Below, in pieces: positions 62,209-64,000 of a stretch of 64,000 nucleotides of DNA; within the stretch, counting starts at the first letter, position 1; every line of letters starts with the position of its first letter. Origin of the DNA: VBWE01 sp943372645 (lineage in GTDB: Bacteria > Bacteroidota > Bacteroidia > Palsa-965). The translations under genes were made by a program, and so were the position numbers. The notes below the pieces were generated by a model. The model saw only the letters and a list, made by a program, of their open reading frames with translations. It ran no database searches and was not told where the DNA came from. The stretch covers positions 1 to 64,000 of the forward strand of contig CALRZN010000005.1 in the NCBI GenBank assembly GCA_943372645.1. The letters are read 5' to 3'.

Positions 62209-62647
62209 GTTTTTATAACAAACATTCCTGGGGCTGATTAATAAAAATAATCATCCGGAATAAATCAGAAGCGTGTAAGACAAATACACACGCATCAATC
62301 CCATTGTGTTTCATGTGCTGCATATAACACGGAATTTATATTCGTTTTCAATCACTTGTATTCGTTTGTAAGCGTCTTAATTGCCTGAAAGGTTGATATT
62401 TGGCTATACATACGTTCTCAACATCGTTGTCTAGTGAGGGAGGAATCGGAAACGGGTTATTTGACCACTATTAGTTTGGTTAACAAAAATGGCATCCGCT
62501 GACACCGGTTTAGTGTTAGTGGGCGGAGCCCGCCAACCCGAATCCGGATGCAATAAAATGCTTTTGAAATGCAGTGCTGTCGTTTATCTGTAAAACATAA
62601 ACGGGCAGCGGCTTCTGAATAATTTCACCATTTTAATCTTCCGCATC
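62209..62647. other. Intergenic stretch with a short GC-rich hairpin
   Basis: No gene is visible. At 62492-62551 a 7-bp repeat (GCATCCG/CGGATGC) encloses a compact hairpin, GGCGG-agc-CCGCC (62522-62534). I see no clear promoter box before the next gene. Confidence 0.4.
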
Positions 62648-64000
62648 ATGCCCATCACCTACAACAACTTAGTTACTCCTTTATCCTTTGGCGATGCCGG
62701 CACAGCCGGACTTGCAGCAGGAACGACCTATCACCTTGCAGCGCCCGGCGGCACGACTTCGAGTCCGGCCACCCCGGCAAACGAAAATCCGATTACAATT
62801 ACTGCAATCGGATTTCTGCGCAATCTCAACTGGAAGTGTGAGTCAAGTACACTTACAGGAACCGGCAACCGCATTGAAATAAAAGTGAACGGTGTTCCGT
62901 CCGCACTGCTCAAAACGACGTGGAATGCGGCAGCCAATTCCGGAAGTAACCTGGCGGAGAGTTTGCCTGTAAATCCCGGCGATAAAGTGAGTGTATTGCT
63001 TACACTAGCTGCCGGTTCGGGTACGTTTAAAAAGTGCAGCGTTACTTTTGACTGTGTAGCCGAAGGCAATTTCGGCATCGGAACAAATACGCCGCAGGAA
63101 AAACTTACGCTCGGAGCGAATACCACTTTTGCGATCGAAATGCCATCGCCCACGGGATTTACTGCTGTTCCCAAAACGGGCGGTTACCTGAGCCCGGCTG
63201 TTTTTAATTTCTGGGTTGCTGCATTTGACGGCAGAGGCTGGACTAAAGCGGTGTATCTGCCTTCCACCACACTGGGCGGTACAAATAACCGGATGGAATT
63301 AAAATGGAATGCGGTGCCGGGTGCATTGAATTACCGGTTGTACCGGGAACTGGCGCATCTGCCTTTGGAAATAAAATACATTGATGTTGTGGGTACGTTT
63401 TATAACTATCAGAATGATGCGCCTTTTTCACCGGATGTGCCACCTTATGTGGTACCGCCTGCTGTTTCTACCGCCTTTTCAAATAAAATTTCGTCAACCG
63501 GAAACAGCTGGATTACCGGCGGGAGATTGGGTATCGGCACCAATTCGCCGATGATGGAACTGACGCTTGCGCAAAATTCAAGTATCGCTGTTGAAGCAGC
63601 GATTCCTACCGGGCTCACCGCTGTTCCGCAAACCGGTGGTGCGTTGCCTCCGGGCAATTCGTATAACTTTTACGTATGTGCATTCGACGGCGTGAGCTGG
63701 ACAAAAGCATCCGAACCTGTATTTGCAACGTTGGCCCTGCCCAACTCTTCCTTTCTGCTCCAATGGAACGCGGTGCCGGGAGCGAAAAATTACCTGGTTT
63801 ATCGTGAAATAAATGCAGACGGCATGTTTGAAGCGTATGCCACAACAAAAACTTCGTACACTTATAATGATGATGCGGCATTTCTACCGCCCAATGCATC
63901 GAACTTTCCGTCCTTTTCAAACACCGTTCCAGCTATACCTCCGACACAGCACAATGCGTACGTCAATAAAATTGCTGCACGCGGCGATAGCTGGTTGCTG
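62648..64000 (+). CDS. Partial tail-fibre-like repeat protein (runs off the window)
   Basis: The frame opens with ATG at 62648 and stays open for 451 codons to the window edge. There is no signal peptide (MPITYNNLVTPLSFGDAGTA). A head of about 140 residues is followed by tandem units with a 152-residue period. The motif GIGTNTPQEKLTL (residue 143) recurs as GIGTNSPMMELTL (residue 295). Each unit also has a FNFWVAAFDG.GWTKA and WNAVPGA.NY..YRE segment, like fibronectin-type domains. GIGT-x-PxxKL motifs are common in Bacteroidota phage tail-fibre-like and other large repeat proteins. Function and length are unknown. Confidence 0.7.
   Translation, partial: MPITYNNLVTPLSFGDAGTAGLAAGTTYHLAAPGGTTSSPATPANENPITITAIGFLRNLNWKCESSTLTGTGNRIEIKVNGVPSALLKTTWNAAANSGSNLAESLPVNPGDKVSVLLTLAAGSGTFKKCSVTFDCVAEGNFGIGTNTPQEKLTLGANTTFAIEMPSPTGFTAVPKTGGYLSPAVFNFWVAAFDGRGWTKAVYLPSTTLGGTNNRMELKWNAVPGALNYRLYRELAHLPLEIKYIDVVGTFYNYQNDAPFSPDVPPYVVPPAVSTAFSNKISSTGNSWITGGRLGIGTNSPMMELTLAQNSSIAVEAAIPTGLTAVPQTGGALPPGNSYNFYVCAFDGVSWTKASEPVFATLALPNSSFLLQWNAVPGAKNYLVYREINADGMFEAYATTKTSYTYNDDAAFLPPNASNFPSFSNTVPAIPPTQHNAYVNKIAARGDSWLL

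Noticed and set aside
1..64000. CRISPR arrays, tRNA or rRNA genes, insertion sequences
   Set aside because: I found no regularly spaced repeats, no cloverleaf-like T-loop context and no transposase or integrase. The palindromes noted are single elements without such genes.

Overview
The window looks like chromosomal DNA of a free-living member of the Bacteroidota; I cannot name a genus. Five secreted proteins end in a type A type IX secretion (T9SS) sorting domain (around 382, 15100, 29700, 43900 and 62200). One of them carries SprB-type repeats. An OmpA protein has thrombospondin type 3 repeats. Genes are preceded by the Bacteroidota -7 box TAnnTTTG, usually 20 to 35 bases before the start codon. 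A purH-mreB-mreC-mreD-mrdA-rodA operon has the order usual in this phylum. Most of the DNA looks close to half G+C. I see no rRNA or tRNA gene, CRISPR array or transposase.

Layout. 382-4246: a glycine-rich T9SS cargo, then pyruvate dehydrogenase E1 alpha and E2. 4473-15393: a TPR/SpoIIE phosphatase, an AraC-type remnant, lipoproteins and small membrane proteins, a divergent HxlR regulator/NmrA reductase pair, a VOC protein and a second T9SS cargo. 15489-22902: a prolyl oligopeptidase, a zinc-ribbon protein, a LysR regulator divergent from isocitrate dehydrogenase, a tight cluster of small paralogues with a DUF6671 protein, and an SbtA-like bicarbonate transporter. 23022-29788: a UbiA-like enzyme, RecG, lipoproteins and the SprB-type cargo. 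29925-33480: an AT-rich two-gene restriction-modification module. 33617-44452: DUF983 and urocanate hydratase, a DUF5522 protein, a PLP enzyme, a LysM glucosaminidase, a YbjN-like protein, a beta-propeller lipoprotein with a thioredoxin-like partner, an SpmA/SpmB fusion, and a glutamine amidotransferase with a T9SS cargo. 44561-52069: the OmpA protein, a DUF3352-like propeller protein, a glycosyltransferase and RNase HII. 52276-59455: the cell-shape operon with purH. 59722-62208: a large propeller T9SS cargo. 62648-64000: a tail-fibre-like repeat gene that runs off the edge.

How the genes fit together. Central carbon metabolism (PDH, IDH, histidine degradation), the rod/elongasome machinery and cell-surface display dominate. 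The restriction-modification module is the clearest acquired element, because its base composition differs sharply from both flanks. Long imperfect palindromes without transposases sit in several intergenic regions (7021, 9245, 27496, 49983, 51347, 52096). One of them encloses a promoter box upstream of rnhB. In four genes (recG, the methylase, the glucosaminidase and the glycosyltransferase) the -7 box lies so close to the start codon that a leaderless or nearly leaderless mRNA is predicted.

All product calls come from reading the translated sequence and recognising families. No database search was run.
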